Shown: positions 15,562-24,200 of the stretch, piece by piece
Layout of the letters: each line of letters opens with the position of its first letter
How positions within the stretch are numbered: position 1 is the first letter of the stretch
The notes under the pieces: model-generated
Database searches by the model: none
Seen by the model: the letters and a program-made list of their open reading frames with translations, nothing else
What the model was told of the DNA's origin: nothing
DNA from: Nitrososphaerales archaeon
Lineage (GTDB): Archaea > Thermoproteota > Nitrososphaeria > Nitrososphaerales > CADDZS01
Direction of reading: 5' to 3'
DNA: 64,000 nt
NCBI GenBank assembly: GCA_030041295.1
Contig: JASHOD010000069.1
Span: 22,742 to 86,741, forward strand
Position numbers and translations under genes: made by a program

Positions 15562-17580
15562 TTAAGGTATCTTTTCCCAACTCGCGCGCCTTCTTCGACT
15601 CAGAAAATACCCGGCAAGAACTCCAACAACTAGGGCGACTATGCCTATTCCAATCTCATATAGGATCGTGGATGAGTAGACATACTCTGCCAAGATGACC
15701 AGCGGCTCATCGACGACCAATGACGAGCTGCTCGTCTGCGAAGCTGACCCTGTACCGCCGTTCACCAACCATCCGCTAAATGTCAAGACCTGCCCACCCT
15801 CCTGGATGGTGGAAGGAGCGCTGAAATCGACCGTCGAGGACTGATTGTACCACTGGGAGGTGAATTGACTCGTGTATGCGTTCTCGATTGTGACTAGATA
15901 TTGCGTCACAAAGTTTGTACTCGTAGTCTGACTTGAACTTCCGGAAAATGCAACAGTGCCATTTTGTGGCAACGTTGAAGAGTTTGTAAATCCAACAAAG
16001 AGCTCTCGTTGATCAGTTCCAATTGACACATTCTGAAAAGAAACAATCACCGTAGCCCCTGAGAGAACCGGTACCAAGATTGTACTCTCATTACTTGGAA
16101 TTATGATTCTAGTCGAATTGAAAATGCCCACGAGTTGGCCTTGCGAGACTGAAAGGCTAACATTGATTGAGGAAACTGCAATGCGGACCGTTACATTTGC
16201 AGGATAAAACGCGACGGACCCGCCATAGGAGAAAGTATCGTTGAAGGTTCCGGTCGAATTTGGCGTAAATCCGACTGCGAACAACCCATTGCTATTTGAA
16301 AGGAGACTAGAATGCGAATCGGATTCAAAAATCGTAAGATTAGACGCGGGCATGATGTTAGATGAACTGTTAACGGAGTAAAGAGCCTGTCCTTCGAGGT
16401 TCAGTGTTTGGTTTTGAAAATTGTTTGTTCCGGTTACGAAGAACGAAATCGGAAGCGGCCATAATTTTTGAGCCGAGTCTGGTCCGCTTGTCAAGACAGC
16501 TTCTGGATTTGAGGGGTTTGCTAAATTAGGCGATACAGTAGCCCCCGAAGCCTGCTCGCTCGTATCAGAGCCGATGGAATAGGCATCCGGAACCGGTACG
16601 TACGTCGCGTTGTTGTTCTGGTAGAACAATTGCTGAGTGGCGTCAATGAAGTTAAGATAGACATCCGACCCTCCACCGGGTCCCCCAAGTACTAGTTCTA
16701 GGTCGCTGGGGAGTGTCAGCGTAGTTCCGCCCGGTAAACTCCCGGTGACCGGGGTTGATCCACCAATCTGAAAGTATGACGACACAGGCTGGTGTAACGG
16801 GTACAATTGCACATCGTCATACTGGCCCGTGAAATTCGCGCCAGTCGAGTCAGAAACTTGGTACTGAAAGAGAACGGAGGCGGCAGCGTTTCCCGTCGCG
16901 GTTGTCATTGAAAGCACGACTTTGAAAGGCGTTGTGACAGTAAAAGTTGCAGAATCAACCGAATAATAAAAGCAGGAAACCGCTCCGCTAGAGTTCAAGC
17001 ACTGCACTTGACCGGTGCCGTTTGTAACTTGCCGATTCATGTTAGCCGTAATCGATGAGAAATTCCAGACGTTGTTTACAAGTTGCAGGGTATACGTTTT
17101 AGGATTGTCCTGAATTATGAAAAGCACGTTTTGAGTCCAATACGTTCCGAGATTCCCCATCCAGAGCACCGCATTTTCCTGCAGCGTTGCATTACCTGAT
17201 CCAGTGTATGAAGTTGCGGTCGAGTAGTTGATCTCTTCCGCGGAGAAAAATCCCACACCAATTCCGTTGAATGTAGTTTCTCCCCTTACCGCGTTCGTTC
17301 TTATGGGATTGGTTGCAGAGCCATACGAAGCCATTCCGATAGGCGCGAAGCCAGAGATTGGAGTTACGTCCTGCAGCCTCGGCTCCCTTGGAAAGAAAGC
17401 GTATTGTAGTAGATTGGCTGGGATAGCAGTTCCACTGTTTCCGTGTGTAGAGTAAGTAACCAAAGCAGGGTCATGAGTTCCGAGATTTACTGCGGAGAAA
17501 TTGCTTGTCCCTAGGATGGCAATTGGCACAAGCAACGCCAAAACGAATAGAAGAGGTACAAGTACTCTGGAATTTTTCAA
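15562..17580 (-). CDS. Thermopsin-family extracellular protease
   Basis: The 672-residue protein starts at a TTG at 17580. It has an N-terminal signal segment (VLVPLLFVLALLVPIAILG) and a C-terminal membrane helix followed by SRRRRASW. The region at residues about 75-330 matches thermopsin (peptidase family A5): APIGMASYGSATNPIRTNAV, LQENAVLWMGNLGTYWTQNV, and the later SDLELVLGGPGGGSDVYLNF. The remainder is beta-rich with many Asn-x-Ser/Thr sites, typical of glycosylated archaeal surface proteins. Thermopsins are acid proteases acting outside the cell, which would suit an acidic habitat and feed the peptide uptake system in this window. Confidence 0.88.
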   Translation of the reverse strand: MKNSRVLVPLLFVLALLVPIAILGTSNFSAVNLGTHDPALVTYSTHGNSGTAIPANLLQYAFFPREPRLQDVTPISGFAPIGMASYGSATNPIRTNAVRGETTFNGIGVGFFSAEEINYSTATSYTGSGNATLQENAVLWMGNLGTYWTQNVLFIIQDNPKTYTLQLVNNVWNFSSITANMNRQVTNGTGQVQCLNSSGAVSCFYYSVDSATFTVTTPFKVVLSMTTATGNAAASVLFQYQVSDSTGANFTGQYDDVQLYPLHQPVSSYFQIGGSTPVTGSLPGGTTLTLPSDLELVLGGPGGGSDVYLNFIDATQQLFYQNNNATYVPVPDAYSIGSDTSEQASGATVSPNLANPSNPEAVLTSGPDSAQKLWPLPISFFVTGTNNFQNQTLNLEGQALYSVNSSSNIMPASNLTIFESDSHSSLLSNSNGLFAVGFTPNSTGTFNDTFSYGGSVAFYPANVTVRIAVSSINVSLSVSQGQLVGIFNSTRIIIPSNESTILVPVLSGATVIVSFQNVSIGTDQRELFVGFTNSSTLPQNGTVAFSGSSSQTTSTNFVTQYLVTIENAYTSQFTSQWYNQSSTVDFSAPSTIQEGGQVLTFSGWLVNGGTGSASQTSSSSLVVDEPLVILAEYVYSSTILYEIGIGIVALVVGVLAGYFLSRRRRASWEKIP

Positions 17581-17716
17581 AATGCAATCACCATGTTTCG
17601 AGTTAATAGGCAGGTAGGTCTTGATATCCTTCTATTAACAGTAGTGCAGAGAAATGAACTGCAATGGCTAAATCGTTAAGTGATGCCGCCTTGAACTAAT
17701 TCTTAGTCGTGGTAAA

Positions 17717-18694
17717 TTGAATTACAGGAGACTAGGCAACGCGGGAATAAAGTTAAGCGAATTATCGATTGGCTCATGGGTGACCTACGGCGGACAGGTT
17801 GGGGAAGATGTTGCGCAGGAGTGCTTAACGAAAGCCGTCGAATCCGGTGTGAATTTCATCGACTCGGCTGAAGCGTATGCTCACGGAGCAGCAGAGACCG
17901 TCCTCGGAAACGTAATTAAGAAAATGAAATGGCGCAGAGAAGATCTCGTCATTTCAAGCAAAGTCTTTTGGGGCGGTGAGGGGCCAAACAATGTCGGCTT
18001 ATCCCGTAAGCACGTATACGAAGCCTGCAGGAACTCGCTCAAGCGTTTGCAGCTCGACTACCTAGATCTTTTCTTCTGCCATAGACCCGACCCGAATACA
18101 CCAATCGAAGAAACAGTACGAGCAATGGATGACCTAATTCATCAGGGAAAGATACTCTACTGGGGAACTTCAGAGTGGAGTTCCGCAGATATAATGAGGG
18201 CTTATGGACTAGCAAAAGAACTAGGTCTGACACCCCCACAGATGGAGCAACCCCAATACAACATGTTTCATCGAGAGCGTTTCGAAGTAGAATATGCACC
18301 CTTGTACCGCGAGATTGGTCTAGGAACCACAATCTGGAGCCCTCTTCTTTCCGGCCTATTGACCGGGAAGTACAGCAAGGGAGTGCCAAAGGACTCTCGC
18401 GCAAATCTTCCGGGATACGAATGGTTGAAGGAGCGCATGCTTTCAACAGAGAATCTCGAAAAAGTAAGTAAACTTGCGCTCATCGCGAAAGATCTGGATT
18501 GCTCGCTCGCTCAATTAGCTCTTGCTTGGTGTCTCAAGAATCCGAATGTTAGCACGGTAATTACCGGAGCAAGCCGTCCCGATCAAGTCGTCGAGAATAT
18601 GAAGGCGCCAGATGTCGTGCCGAAACTTGATTCTGAAGCTATGGAGCGAATCGAAACAACCTTGCAAAATAAGCCGAGCGTCGACTCAGAGTGA
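17717..18694 (+). CDS. Aldo/keto reductase (Kv-beta-like)
   Basis: The 325-residue TIM-barrel NADPH oxidoreductase has the catalytic tetrad visible: Asp and Tyr in [14 protein letters not shown], Lys in [13 protein letters not shown], and His in [12 protein letters not shown]. The C-terminal NADP-binding stretch is [21 protein letters not shown] in outline. Length is normal. The start is a TTG at 17717, since no ATG or GTG lies in frame before the conserved [14 protein letters not shown] start. It sits alone between the thermopsin gene and the DCC protein. Physiological substrate unknown. Confidence 0.9.
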   Translation: MNYRRLGNAGIKLSELSIGSWVTYGGQVGEDVAQECLTKAVESGVNFIDSAEAYAHGAAETVLGNVIKKMKWRREDLVISSKVFWGGEGPNNVGLSRKHVYEACRNSLKRLQLDYLDLFFCHRPDPNTPIEETVRAMDDLIHQGKILYWGTSEWSSADIMRAYGLAKELGLTPPQMEQPQYNMFHRERFEVEYAPLYREIGLGTTIWSPLLSGLLTGKYSKGVPKDSRANLPGYEWLKERMLSTENLEKVSKLALIAKDLDCSLAQLALAWCLKNPNVSTVITGASRPDQVVENMKAPDVVPKLDSEAMERIETTLQNKPSVDSE

Positions 18695-18735
18695 TCATCT
18701 TTAACAGGTGGTCGGAGTAATTTGCTACTAAGGAG

Positions 18736-19260
18736 TTGAAAATTAGGCAATTGTTTGAATGTAATCAATACATTTTGGTCTACGATGCAAACTGCGGACC
18801 ATGTTCAAAATTCAAGCGTGCCGTGGATTGGTTTGACAAATACAATCGCCTGAAGTATCTCTCGCTCGAAGACGCTGACGAAGATGGAGTTTTTGATTCC
18901 CTGCCGGTGCAGAAAAGACATACGTCGTTCCATCTTGTTTCACCAAATGGTGCTGTTCGTAGCGGATCCGAAGCTATCCCAGATCTAATTTCACTTCTGC
19001 CATCCGGCTCGGTCTTGTCTTTCGTTGTAAGATCTCCGCCGATCAGTAAGAATGCGATAGGCTTCATTTACGCCACTTTATCGCGCTTGCACGATTCCGG
19101 ATCATGTAGTTATGAATCCAAATCTCGCAACTTTTCTTCAGGCTCGGCCACTTCTAGCCTTGAAGCAAATGTCGTATTTCTTGGAAAGAAAATTATAGAT
19201 CGTCTAATTTCAAAACGCGAAGGCTCACGTTTAGAACTTTTTAAATTGAACCGGGTCTAA
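18736..19260 (+). CDS. DCC-family thiol-disulfide oxidoreductase-like protein (DUF393)
   Basis: Residues about 12-90 of this 174-residue protein match the DCC family: ILVYDANCGPCSKFKRAVDW, then SFHLVSPNGAVRSGSEAIPD. The CxxC active-site pair is CGPC following YDAN. The remaining 80 residues are variable. The family has a thioredoxin-like fold and is presumed to carry out thiol redox chemistry. The start is a TTG at 18736, 41 bp after the aldo/keto reductase stop in the same direction, so the two may be co-transcribed. Confidence 0.75.
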   Translation: MKIRQLFECNQYILVYDANCGPCSKFKRAVDWFDKYNRLKYLSLEDADEDGVFDSLPVQKRHTSFHLVSPNGAVRSGSEAIPDLISLLPSGSVLSFVVRSPPISKNAIGFIYATLSRLHDSGSCSYESKSRNFSSGSATSSLEANVVFLGKKIIDRLISKREGSRLELFKLNRV

Positions 19261-19278
19261 TTTATTTTTCTTTCCTTA

Positions 19279-20403
19279 TTAGCCGGTCGAGGAAACTATC
19301 TTATTGATATCAGAAAATAGGACCGAGCTTGTCAGTCCTATACCGTTAGATGAAAAAATGCTATTGATTACTATCTCGCCGGAGACTTTAGAATGTAAAG
19401 TCACCACGCCAGAGTGACCTCCGATAGCCAGTGGCGAGCTTGCTTCAACTAACCTAGGCTCTACAATAGCTTTCTCTCTCGTAATTTCGGCCACCTCTCT
19501 GACTCGGTACTTCTTTTCATGATCGTTCCTTGCAGTTTCAATAAGCTGCTTTGCCTTGTCGTCTCTAATTCCGGATCTCAGCACGTCGCTTACTGTAATT
19601 CGCCTTTCTGGAAATATCGCGTTAGAGAAAATCGCAGCTTTTGCCGCGGCATCCCAGCCGTCCAAGTCAATCAGTGGATCACTTTCCAGTACCCCGTCCT
19701 TACGTGCCATTTCAATCGCTTGCTCTATTGTAATCTGGGGATCTGATTCCATGCTTGACAGGACGATTGTAGTAGCTGAATTCAGCAGAGCAAGGGCATC
19801 GATCAGTTCGTCTTTCTCCATGCTTTGCGCTATGGTTATCGCGTGACGTGCGCTCAAGTTAGTTGCACCGTATCCGATCTTGAGTCCTCTTTTTTTTGCA
19901 AGGTCAAAAATTTCACCGTAGTGAAAGGCTAGCGCGACCTTGTTTGCGCAAACGTAGTGCTTTCCTGAGTTTAACGCCGTGACTGCTCGCTTCTTAGCCT
20001 CTTCGTGTTTTGTGTAATCACTATTCGTTGAATCGACAACAATTGAAGACTTGCTAAATTCTATTCCCTGAATCAGGTCTCCCCTTGCTCCGACTCTGGC
20101 GCCCTTGAAATCGGCGAGCTTGTTATCCTTGTTCTCGGCCTTCCATTTCGCTACCTCAATAACTTGCGCAGCATCCTTTGGATAGAGAACAACACTAGAG
20201 TCGGTTATAGAAGAGACAACGAATCTCGATGGCGTTGCCGATAATTTGATTGAAAGCTCCCGACCGATCGGACCAAACCCTACTATGTCAACTCCGAACG
20301 TTCTGCTGATGGTAGGCTGTCTAGGTCGGGAAGCAGCAGCGATCTTGTTGCCCCATTGACCCCAGCTAGATGGTCTCGAAGAAGAAGCCATGCTAAGTGT
20401 CAT
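19279..20403 (-). CDS. hom: Homoserine dehydrogenase
   Basis: The 374-residue enzyme reduces aspartate semialdehyde to homoserine on the route to threonine and methionine. The Rossmann motif is VDIVGFGPIGRELS. The catalytic region shows VCANKVALAFHYGEIF, and LIDLDGWDAAAKAAIFSNAI matches the conserved substrate-binding DxDGxDAAxK sequence. There is no ACT domain. About 35 N-terminal residues before the Rossmann fold are low-complexity, so the true start could be the ATG at 20391 (MASSS) or later. A B3/B4-domain gene lies 123 bp upstream on the same strand. Confidence 0.88.
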   Translation of the reverse strand: MTLSMASSSRPSSWGQWGNKIAAASRPRQPTISRTFGVDIVGFGPIGRELSIKLSATPSRFVVSSITDSSVVLYPKDAAQVIEVAKWKAENKDNKLADFKGARVGARGDLIQGIEFSKSSIVVDSTNSDYTKHEEAKKRAVTALNSGKHYVCANKVALAFHYGEIFDLAKKRGLKIGYGATNLSARHAITIAQSMEKDELIDALALLNSATTIVLSSMESDPQITIEQAIEMARKDGVLESDPLIDLDGWDAAAKAAIFSNAIFPERRITVSDVLRSGIRDDKAKQLIETARNDHEKKYRVREVAEITREKAIVEPRLVEASSPLAIGGHSGVVTLHSKVSGEIVINSIFSSNGIGLTSSVLFSDINKIVSSTG

Positions 20404-20526
20404 CTCCAGTTCAACGGGGTCACGTCAGAATCTTGAGGCTAAAAGTGCTTTCAAGAAGCTGTCCTTTTTGTCCCTTCTTTGCACGAGAAAATCTCTCGGT
20501 AGCTTGGATTGTTCGCTTGGCTTGGG

Positions 20527-21258
20527 TTACTCGGAAAATGACGCGCCGCAAAATCGTTCTAATAATTCTCTTGAAAGACTTGCAGCCTCTTCTAAATTTG
20601 GTAGAGTAATACCCGGAACACCACACATCATCAAAAGTGCCCTTTTCGTCTGCAATGTCACACGGCTATCATCAGAGTCTCTATGAGGGTAGATTGCGAT
20701 CAGGTTATGACCTCTTTCATCCTCAATTACAATCTCTTTCCCCTCTAGTTGGATCTCTGAATTCATTCCAATACCTTTGAAAGATTCAATTGGTCGTGCC
20801 TTTCTCATGTAGAGTTCCTCACCGCCGGATATCGAATCCAGATCGAAGGCAGCAATCGCAGTTGAGGTAGAAACCGAAGCAAGATTGTAGGAATCAACAA
20901 ATGTGTTTATGGTAGGAAGGTCTCTTCCACCAACAATTCTTCTCGTTAAGGCTTCAGCTGCAGGCCTAGTTTTCGTAGGATCTATCCCTACACGCCAAAA
21001 GAAATCCCTGTACGCTCTAAATCTGGGTTCATCTCTGATTTCTTCCAACGAATGGTAGGCATTTCTGATTCTTTGCTGGACTTGTTTCTTAAAGAGATCC
21101 AGATCATTTCGGGTATTCTCAATTGACAGGTTGTCCATTCGGATTTCAAGGACTTGAAGGCCCGGAAATGACTGTGTCAAATTGTCTTCTATTCTCAAAA
21201 CCATCTTTAGCTTTCCATGCTTGATCCATGAGTTGGTAAGAAGCGATAAATGTGACAT
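20527..21258 (-). CDS. B3/B4 (tRNA-editing-like) domain protein
   Basis: The 243-residue protein matches the stand-alone B3/B4 domain of the phenylalanyl-tRNA synthetase beta subunit: AYRDFFWRVGIDPTKTRPAA, EALTRRIVGGRDLPTINTFV, then DSYNLASVSTSTAIAAFDLD, and later AIYPHRDSDDSRVT. In PheRS this domain hydrolyses mischarged tRNA. Free-standing versions may edit mischarged tRNA or act on related small molecules. The ATG at 21258 is used. It is upstream of homoserine dehydrogenase in the same direction. Confidence 0.85.
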   Translation of the reverse strand: MSHLSLLTNSWIKHGKLKMVLRIEDNLTQSFPGLQVLEIRMDNLSIENTRNDLDLFKKQVQQRIRNAYHSLEEIRDEPRFRAYRDFFWRVGIDPTKTRPAAEALTRRIVGGRDLPTINTFVDSYNLASVSTSTAIAAFDLDSISGGEELYMRKARPIESFKGIGMNSEIQLEGKEIVIEDERGHNLIAIYPHRDSDDSRVTLQTKRALLMMCGVPGITLPNLEEAASLSRELLERFCGASFSE

Positions 21259-21267
21259 GACACACTA

Positions 21268-21684
21268 ATGCAAAACTGCATTTTTGTTTCTTGGCATAGT
21301 CGGATCATCCTTTCAGGATTACTGTTGTTATTTCTTTTGTATGGGCCCTTTACGAACAATGCGGGTTTTCCTGACTATAACCAAGCAGCTCATGCACATT
21401 TGTTGTGTAATCACGTCTTATCTTTGCCCTCTCCCTTCAGTTCTCCAGTCAAAAACTTGACCAATTCGCTCGTAAGTGATTGTTCATTTGTCATTCCTCG
21501 GTACTCTTGCATTAGTGAAAGTACTTCTGACGAAGGAGGAGAATACCTTTGTTTGATTGACTTTCTTCCAAGCGACAAGAGTGGGATATCCTTTGTTGTT
21601 GTTTCTAGTTTTAGTTACAGTAATACTACAGTAACTTTCATAAAAATGTACCCCTTGCAATTGGAAGTCACTATTAGCTTGTAA
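21268..21684 (+). CDS. Possible small secreted protein, end abutting a repeat end
   Basis: The 138-residue frame starts with an ATG at 21268. It has a plausible signal peptide (IILSGLLLLFLLYGPFTNNAG) and a Cys/Ser-rich mature part. It matches no family I recognise. It stops at 21684, exactly where the tnpB-element end begins, so its native C-terminus may have been removed. It starts 9 bp from the divergent B3/B4 gene. Coding status is uncertain. Confidence 0.4.
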   Translation: MQNCIFVSWHSRIILSGLLLLFLLYGPFTNNAGFPDYNQAAHAHLLCNHVLSLPSPFSSPVKNLTNSLVSDCSFVIPRYSCISESTSDEGGEYLCLIDFLPSDKSGISFVVVSSFSYSNTTVTFIKMYPLQLEVTISL

Positions 21685-21707
21685 TCAACCGAAGACTACA
21701 CAGAACC
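21683..21707 (+). repeat. Solo tnpB-element end
   Basis: AATCAACCGAAGACTACACA then GAACC, identical in its core to the 3006-3030 end. The base pattern just inside (GTAATCAACC) is closer to the left end of the 1989-3030 element (GCAATCAACC in reverse). It lies directly against the GTG start of the VOC gene. Confidence 0.7.
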
Positions 21708-22121
21708 GTGTTCGACGCTCAAGATCCTGACAGACTAGCAAAATTCTATGCTGAGGCCCTGCACTACAAACTTCAAGACCCGCAGGAAGGGTTCAACAGT
21801 TGGCAAGACGCGCTCAAAGCGTGGAAAGTACCCGAAGAAGAGTGGAATTCAGCTAGTGCCATTATCGATCCGGATGGCAAGGGACCCAGAATTTACTTCC
21901 AACAGATGGATACTCCGAAGCTAGGCAAGAATCGTTTGCACATAGATCTAAACGCAAGCAAAGGGTCAATGGTTTCTTTGGAAGAGAGAAAGGAAGATGT
22001 CAATCGAGAAGCCGAACGACTTTCGAAACTGGGAGCAAAGGAACTGAGAAAACTGGAAGACGATCGCGAGTATTGCGTTGTCTTTCTAGATATTGACGGA
22101 AACGAATTTTGTGTGCAATAG
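21708..22121 (+). CDS. VOC-family (glyoxalase-like) protein, N-terminus trimmed by an element end
   Basis: The 137-residue protein reads (GTG)FDAQDPDRLAKFYAEAL at its start and matches the glyoxalase-like domain that normally begins some 8-10 residues earlier with a beta-strand. RIYFQQMDTPKLGKNRLHID is the central strand pair and CVVFLDIDGNEFCVQ the end. The GTG lies immediately after the tnpB-element end at 21707, so the original start codon and first strand were lost and translation may now depend on sequence supplied by the repeat. Function of the family: metal-dependent binding or isomerisation of small molecules, unspecified here. Confidence 0.75.
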   Translation: MFDAQDPDRLAKFYAEALHYKLQDPQEGFNSWQDALKAWKVPEEEWNSASAIIDPDGKGPRIYFQQMDTPKLGKNRLHIDLNASKGSMVSLEERKEDVNREAERLSKLGAKELRKLEDDREYCVVFLDIDGNEFCVQ

Positions 22122-22214
22122 TTTACTCGGACATTTTTTTCGGCAGCAGAAGGATTCCGCAGATCACCGTTTGAATTGCGTGTCCGGATGTGATCGAAAC
22201 ACCAATTGAAGATC

Positions 22215-22670
22215 TCAAGCAGCTTTTAATTGCTCTAACTGTTGCAGCGCGTTCTCGACGTGTTTTGTAACGTTGAGTTGTGAGTTGAATACGTAACGAA
22301 TGACGCCGCGCTTGTCTATAACGAAGGTAATCCTCGGAGGAACCAAAAGCCCGGTAGCTCCGTATAGTTTTCTTATTTCATTTTTCGGATCGCTTATCAG
22401 AGGAAACGGGAGATTCTCTTTCTGTTTGAACTGTCGATGTGATTCGGTGCTCTGCGCGCTAACACCAAGTACAGTCGCATCCATCGAGAGAATCTTTTCC
22501 CAGTTGTCTCTGAAACCGCAAGCTTCCGTGGTGCAACCTGGAGTCATGTCCTTTGGGTAGAAGTAAAGGACAATGTTCTTCGTTCCGATCATGTCACCAA
22601 TCGAAATCTTCGTGTCGTTGTCGAGGGTTCCTTCGAAAAGGGGTGCCTTGTCTCCAACTTTTAGCGTCAA
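22215..22670 (-). CDS. bcp: Peroxiredoxin, BCP/PrxQ type
   Basis: The 151-residue protein matches bacterioferritin-comigratory-protein peroxiredoxins. It begins VGDKAPLFEG, has VLYFYPKDMTPGCTTEACGF with the peroxidatic Cys in TPGC and the resolving Cys five residues later, and ends with VIDKRGVIRYVFNSQLN. It reduces hydrogen peroxide and organic peroxides in the cytoplasm using thioredoxin-like donors. The start is a TTG at 22670 (MTLKVGDKAP). It is 21 bp downstream of the uncharacterised gene at 22692-23132. Confidence 0.92.
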   Translation of the reverse strand: MTLKVGDKAPLFEGTLDNDTKISIGDMIGTKNIVLYFYPKDMTPGCTTEACGFRDNWEKILSMDATVLGVSAQSTESHRQFKQKENLPFPLISDPKNEIRKLYGATGLLVPPRITFVIDKRGVIRYVFNSQLNVTKHVENALQQLEQLKAA

Positions 22671-22691
22671 ACCGGGATCACTTCGACCGTT

Positions 22692-23132
22692 CTAATCCCT
22701 TCCGCTCCCTTTCAAAGTTTTCTTCTTCGATTTTTGTCTTCGCTCGGAAATCATTTTTTGGACTTCGGGAATCGCCCAAGCGAATCCGATGTGAACGCAG
22801 TTCTTTGCTCCGTCAACATTGCAATAGAGGTCTGATCCATCCTTGAAATGCAGCTCGGCGACCACGTCTCGTTCGTTATCTCGGATATACACTGATTCGG
22901 AATCGATGGCGTATTTTTCGAGTATCGGAGGAACCGAGTCCTGAACATGTACTTTCTCTAGGCTTTCTTGTATTAGATCGGAGATGAACAAGCCGAGCGG
23001 GACTTGTACGGGCCTCCTCTCGTGTTTTTCCTTGAGCAGCTCCTCCACTTCAAGAACGATATTCTCGGGTAGCTCGACGCTATGCCACTTCAATTCACCC
23101 TTCTTCGTTTGTTCCTTGTTTTCGCTGGACAA
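22692..23132 (-). CDS. Uncharacterised protein with a Cys/His C-terminal motif
   Basis: The 146-residue protein starts at a TTG at 23132. Residues about 15-60 (ELPENIVLEVEELLKEKHER, VPLGLFISDLIQESLEKV) resemble an RHH-like or short helical regulator. The C-terminal half has LYCNVDGAKNCVHIGFAWAI then PEV, a C-x7-C-x-H pattern resembling the end of a SWIM-type zinc site. It precedes the peroxiredoxin gene by 21 bp in the same direction, which suggests a link to redox or stress. Function not known. Confidence 0.65.
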   Translation of the reverse strand: MSSENKEQTKKGELKWHSVELPENIVLEVEELLKEKHERRPVQVPLGLFISDLIQESLEKVHVQDSVPPILEKYAIDSESVYIRDNERDVVAELHFKDGSDLYCNVDGAKNCVHIGFAWAIPEVQKMISERRQKSKKKTLKGSGRD

Positions 23133-23187
23133 AGGATTCTTGCTCGACAGTGGTATACTCAGGATAATTTGGACGCTAATAAGAAAG

Positions 23188-23898
23188 TTAGTCGGCCTTG
23201 GGCGAATTTGTCGAAAGTTCTAGGTAGGGAATCAATCCTCGCAATACTTTGCCTTGCGCCTTCCTCAGATGGGTTTCAAAAGTGGTTCTAGGGATATTCA
23301 ACTTCTTAGAGATGTCCGAGGTCGTGATGCGCCGAGGGGAGTTATAGTATCCCAGGCTCAGCGCGCTCAATAAAGATCGTAGTTGTTTTTCAGTTAACTC
23401 TCCGAACAGACTTTGCGTCGATATAGTCAGAGTGTCCCCCACGGTAAGATCAGGTAACGTTCTCCTAGACACTACGTTGATGTCTGCGCTCTTCGAGAGG
23501 TCTTGAAAGAGCTTTAGGATATCGGATTGGTCAAACGCGAGAATTCTGTACCATTCGTAGCCCTCCTTGTACATCGTTGGTTGAACTTCCATGCAATTGT
23601 GCTTCTCGATGTAGGTATTGACGTTTGGCTCCATCGAGGAGTAATCGTGCCTTTGGATAACTATCTCGGTATCTTGCTCAATTGAAATTGAACGAACAAA
23701 TTTAGACCCAAGAGATTTCTCCAAGTTCGACATTTCTCTTTTCAGGGCCTGAGCTAGTACAGAATTCAACTTGGAAAATTCCAAGACGTCACTCTTCATG
23801 CTGCACCAATGTTGCACGATGATCTGGGGCAACCTCTTAGTGAATGTTGTATAGGGACAATTATGTTCTAATCGAATCGTTGCTTCATAAATGGTCAA
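23188..23898 (-). CDS. Bacterio-opsin-activator-type HTH_10 transcription regulator
   Basis: The 236-residue protein ends with the HTH_10 domain of archaeal Bat-like regulators: LTEKQLRSLLSALSLGYYNS then SDISKKLNIPRTTFETHLRK. The N-terminal 150 residues form a sensor-like region with Cys in EHNCPYTTF, CSMKS and NCMEV that could bind a ligand or metal. It probably regulates transcription. The start is a TTG at 23898. It lies upstream of the peroxiredoxin pair with a 55 bp gap and could control it. Confidence 0.82.
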   Translation of the reverse strand: MTIYEATIRLEHNCPYTTFTKRLPQIIVQHWCSMKSDVLEFSKLNSVLAQALKREMSNLEKSLGSKFVRSISIEQDTEIVIQRHDYSSMEPNVNTYIEKHNCMEVQPTMYKEGYEWYRILAFDQSDILKLFQDLSKSADINVVSRRTLPDLTVGDTLTISTQSLFGELTEKQLRSLLSALSLGYYNSPRRITTSDISKKLNIPRTTFETHLRKAQGKVLRGLIPYLELSTNSPKAD

Positions 23899-24005
23899 GA
23901 TAGCATCGTTCCTTCAAATTCTTTTGTTATATTTCTTTGAGGAAGACTCGACCTAAAATGGCTAGCAGTCATATGGCCCCAAACCCAAACCAATATCAGA
24001 TCACC

Positions 24006-24200
24006 TTACATTTTTAGGGGTGTTTTAGTCAAACGTTTAGCCTCTTTGCTCCATTTGTCTAATTTCCAAACAAGAAGTCCAAGAGGAATTGCGATCAGAA
24101 TAGAATCGATGATAAAAATAATAACATCACCCACAGCGTTTAATGCGCACAGACCACTTCCAGAGCAAGGCCTGGGATTCACCGTCCCATGATTCGTCAA
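24006..24200 (-). CDS. Possible small single-span membrane protein
   Basis: The 64-residue frame has one hydrophobic helix (VIIFIIDSILIAIPLGLLVWKL) followed by a basic tail (KWSKEAKRLTKTPLK) that would stay in the cytoplasm by the positive-inside rule. The start is a TTG at 24200, overlapping by 12 bp the start of the divergent methyltransferase gene. No family recognised. Coding status uncertain. Confidence 0.4.
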   Translation of the reverse strand: MTNHGTVNPRPCSGSGLCALNAVGDVIIFIIDSILIAIPLGLLVWKLDKWSKEAKRLTKTPLKM

